A DNA stretch of 7,400 nucleotides from JASFQI01 sp050115555 (GTDB lineage Bacteria; Desulfobacterota; DSM-4660; Desulfatiglandales; HGW-15). Position 1 is the stretch's first letter. Each line of letters begins with the position of its first letter. A program made the translations under genes and the position numbers. This document shows, one piece after another, positions 5,522-7,400 of the stretch. The notes beneath the pieces were generated by a model. That model ran no database searches. It saw only the letters and a list, made by a program, of their open reading frames with translations, and was not told where the DNA came from. The DNA is taken from NCBI GenBank assembly GCA_050115555.1, contig JASFQI010000246.1:1-7400 (forward strand), given 5' to 3'.

Positions 5522-7400
5522 ATGATCACGGACTACCATGCCAGATACTTCGCGCATGAATTGAGCCGGGTCGGCGGCACCGGTGTTGACCGGATTGGGC
5601 GTGCGTTGTTTGATGCTTGCGTAGACCTGAATCCTCACCAGATTGAGGCAGCCCTCTTCGCTTTACGGTCCCCCATCTCTAAAGGCGTGCTGCTTGCCGA
5701 TGAGGTTGGTCTCGGCAAGACCATCGAGGCAGGCCTGGTCCTCTGTCAGTACTGGGCCGAGCGAAAACGAAATATGCTCGTCGTTGTTCCGGCTTCCCTT
5801 CGCAAGCAATGGGCACTCGAACTCTCTGAAAAATTTAACCTGCCATACATTGTTCTGGATGCAAAAACCTATAAGGAGCAACAGAAACGTGGCATACCAA
5901 ACCCTTTCAGGGATAGGCAGGTCATTATTTGCTCTATGCATTTTGCATCCAGCCGTGCGGAAGAAATCAAAGAGATTGCCTGGGACATTGTAATTATCGA
6001 TGAGGCCCATAAACTTCGCAACGCTTACCGTGAAAGCAACCGGCTGGGCCAGCGTATCCGCTGGGCAACGGAAGATCGCAAAAAGCTGCTCCTGACAGCG
6101 ACGCCGCTGCAAAACTCCCTGCTCGAGCTCTATGGCCTTTCAACCCTGATTGATGACCGGCTGTTTGGTGACCTGACATCTTTCAGAACACAGTACATCA
6201 ACTATGGCGGTGATATTTCCGGCCTACGGGAACGCCTGGGCGCGTTCTGCTGGCGCTCGCTCCGTAGCGGGGTCATCGAATTCGTGCGCTACACCGAGCG
6301 CAAACTCATTACCCGACCGTTCAAGCCCACGGAACAAGAGCAAAAACTGTATGAGGCCGTTTCCAGCTATCTCAAGCGCGAGGAAACCTATGCGTTCCCA
6401 TCCGGGCAAAAACACCTGCTCATACTCCTTGTCCGAAAACTGCTTGCGTCCTCGCCCCACGCCGTTGCCGGAACGCTTGAAACCATGCGTGACCGTCTGC
6501 TGAAACTGAAAGACGAAGCCAGGCAGAACGCAAGCGCTCTGGACGTTTTAATCTCCGGCGAGGATATCGATGACGACCTTCTCGATGAGATTCTTGAAGA
6601 CCAGGAGGAAGCATCTCTACACGATGAGAATCCGATACCTGAGAAGGACCCTGAACCACAGGTCAAAAAGATTGATCTGGAAAAGCTCAATGCTGAAATT
6701 GAAGAGCTGACAGGCTATATCCGCTGGTCAAGAAGCCTTGGCATCGACACAAAAACCAGAGGCCTGCTGAAGGCCCTGGATATCGGTTTCACGGCCATGG
6801 AGGAAATGGGCGCAGCCAAGAAGGTGGTCATCTTTACGGAATCCCGGCGAACCCAGAGCTGGCTGAAAGACTTCCTTGAAGGGAATGGCTATGCCGGGCA
6901 GTTACTGACCTTCAATGGCACCAACAAGGATGATGCCTCCGGTCAGATTTATCAGGAGTGGCTTGCCGCCAACAAGGATTCAGGCCGAGCGACCGGCTCT
7001 CGTCAGGTGGATCTTCGAGCGGCAATCATTGATCGTTTTCGTGAACGGGCAAGCGTCTTGATCGCGACAGAGGCCGGTGCCGAGGGACTAAACCTTCAGT
7101 TCTGCTCGGCCGTCATCAACTTTGATTTGCCCTGGAATCCGCAGCGCATCGAACAGCGGATTGGCCGGTGCCACCGCTACGGCCAAAAACACGATGTGGT
7201 TGTCATCAATTTCCTCAACGAGCGCAATGAGGCAGACCGGCGCGTCCACGAGTTGCTAGAACAGAAGTTCAATCTGTTTACAGGAGTATTTGGCGTCAGT
7301 GATGAGGTCCTCGGCACCATTGAAGCCGGTGTGGATTTTGAACGCCGTATTCTTGAGATCTACCAGGAGTGCCGGAGCGAAGATGAAATTCGGAGCGCAT
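5522..7400 (+). CDS. SNF2/RapA-type DEAD/DEAH helicase (3' end outside window)
   Basis: Open for 626 codons without a stop and cut by the window end. All superfamily-2 SNF2 motifs are present and intact: Walker A LADEVGLGKT (58-67), DEAH box IIDEAH (158-163), motif III LLLTATPLQN (189-198), the second-lobe start VVIFTE (435-440), motif V ATEAGAEGLNLQ (515-526) and the arginine-finger motif VI QRIGRCHRYGQ (545-555). Between the lobes, about residues 345-380 form a very acidic insert rich in D and E. The ATG at 5522 is fixed by an in-frame TAA at 5516; GAGG (5508-5511) precedes it by 10 nt. It should be an ATP-driven DNA translocase acting on duplex DNA. Relatives with the same N-terminal style (NPHQIEAALFAL, then SKGVLLADEVGLGKT) are, from memory, often the first gene of restriction-modification or other anti-phage operons; DISARM DrmD is a related SNF2 example. 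The partner genes are not visible, so the system type is open. Confidence 0.93.
   Translation, partial: MITDYHARYFAHELSRVGGTGVDRIGRALFDACVDLNPHQIEAALFALRSPISKGVLLADEVGLGKTIEAGLVLCQYWAERKRNMLVVVPASLRKQWALELSEKFNLPYIVLDAKTYKEQQKRGIPNPFRDRQVIICSMHFASSRAEEIKEIAWDIVIIDEAHKLRNAYRESNRLGQRIRWATEDRKKLLLTATPLQNSLLELYGLSTLIDDRLFGDLTSFRTQYINYGGDISGLRERLGAFCWRSLRSGVIEFVRYTERKLITRPFKPTEQEQKLYEAVSSYLKREETYAFPSGQKHLLILLVRKLLASSPHAVAGTLETMRDRLLKLKDEARQNASALDVLISGEDIDDDLLDEILEDQEEASLHDENPIPEKDPEPQVKKIDLEKLNAEIEELTGYIRWSRSLGIDTKTRGLLKALDIGFTAMEEMGAAKKVVIFTESRRTQSWLKDFLEGNGYAGQLLTFNGTNKDDASGQIYQEWLAANKDSGRATGSRQVDLRAAIIDRFRERASVLIATEAGAEGLNLQFCSAVINFDLPWNPQRIEQRIGRCHRYGQKHDVVVINFLNERNEADRRVHELLEQKFNLFTGVFGVSDEVLGTIEAGVDFERRILEIYQECRSEDEIRSA

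Noticed and set aside
5296..5559. 87-residue plus-strand frame bridging the ARG end and the helicase start
   Set aside because: It overlaps both genes, has no recognised domain and no persuasive ribosome site. A shorter start at 5414 is no better supported.
5522..7400. Calling the helicase DrmD of a DISARM system
   Set aside because: Only the SNF2 motor is visible. No DISARM methyltransferase, DrmA, DrmB or DrmC is in the window, so naming the system would be a guess.

Overview
The window looks like a piece of a GC-rich bacterial chromosome. The gene types and the strong preference for G or C at third codon positions would suit a Desulfobacterota-like (deltaproteobacterial) genome. That taxonomic guess is weak and no rRNA or tRNA is present to test it. 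The content is typical accessory or defence-island material: a WYL regulator, a toxin-antitoxin pair, an ADP-ribose-linked gene set and the start of a SNF2 helicase gene.

Left part, minus strand (1-2279). A full-length WYL-domain transcriptional regulator (1254-2279) is followed on the same strand by an MntA/HepT toxin-antitoxin pair (mntA 890-1201, hepT 559-903, overlapping by 14 nt). The pair has its own sigma70-type promoter, which overlaps the end of the WYL gene. At 1-380 lies a second, 5'-truncated copy of the same WYL gene, about 95% identical to 1418-1797 and in the same orientation. The toxin-antitoxin module therefore sits between two direct repeats. Recombination between them would remove the module and rebuild an intact WYL gene.

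Middle part, plus strand (2280-5315). An AT-rich divergent intergenic region carries a near-perfect palindrome and a pair of direct repeats, which look like operator sites. It separates the WYL gene from an ARPP-1-family gene (2595-3599). After a gap containing a promoter embedded in nested inverted repeats come a small helix-turn-helix protein (3876-4322) and an ADP-ribosylglycohydrolase (ARG) that overlaps its stop codon by one base (4322-5315). The ARPP-1 family is named for its association with ARG proteins, so this is a recognisable but experimentally poorly described NAD/ADP-ribose-linked gene set. The ARG gene carries a frameshift near 4877-4886 that separates the N-terminal catalytic motifs from the C-terminal metal-binding motif. 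It is probably inactive unless this is a sequencing error.

Right part, plus strand (5316-7400). After about 200 bp with no convincing gene, a SNF2/RapA-type DEAD/DEAH helicase begins at 5522 and runs off the window. Its base composition is visibly less GC-biased than the ARG and ARPP-1 genes, suggesting a separately acquired cassette. Such helicases commonly belong to restriction or other anti-phage operons, and the partner genes would lie beyond 7400.

No CRISPR array, tRNA, rRNA, integrase or intact insertion sequence was seen.
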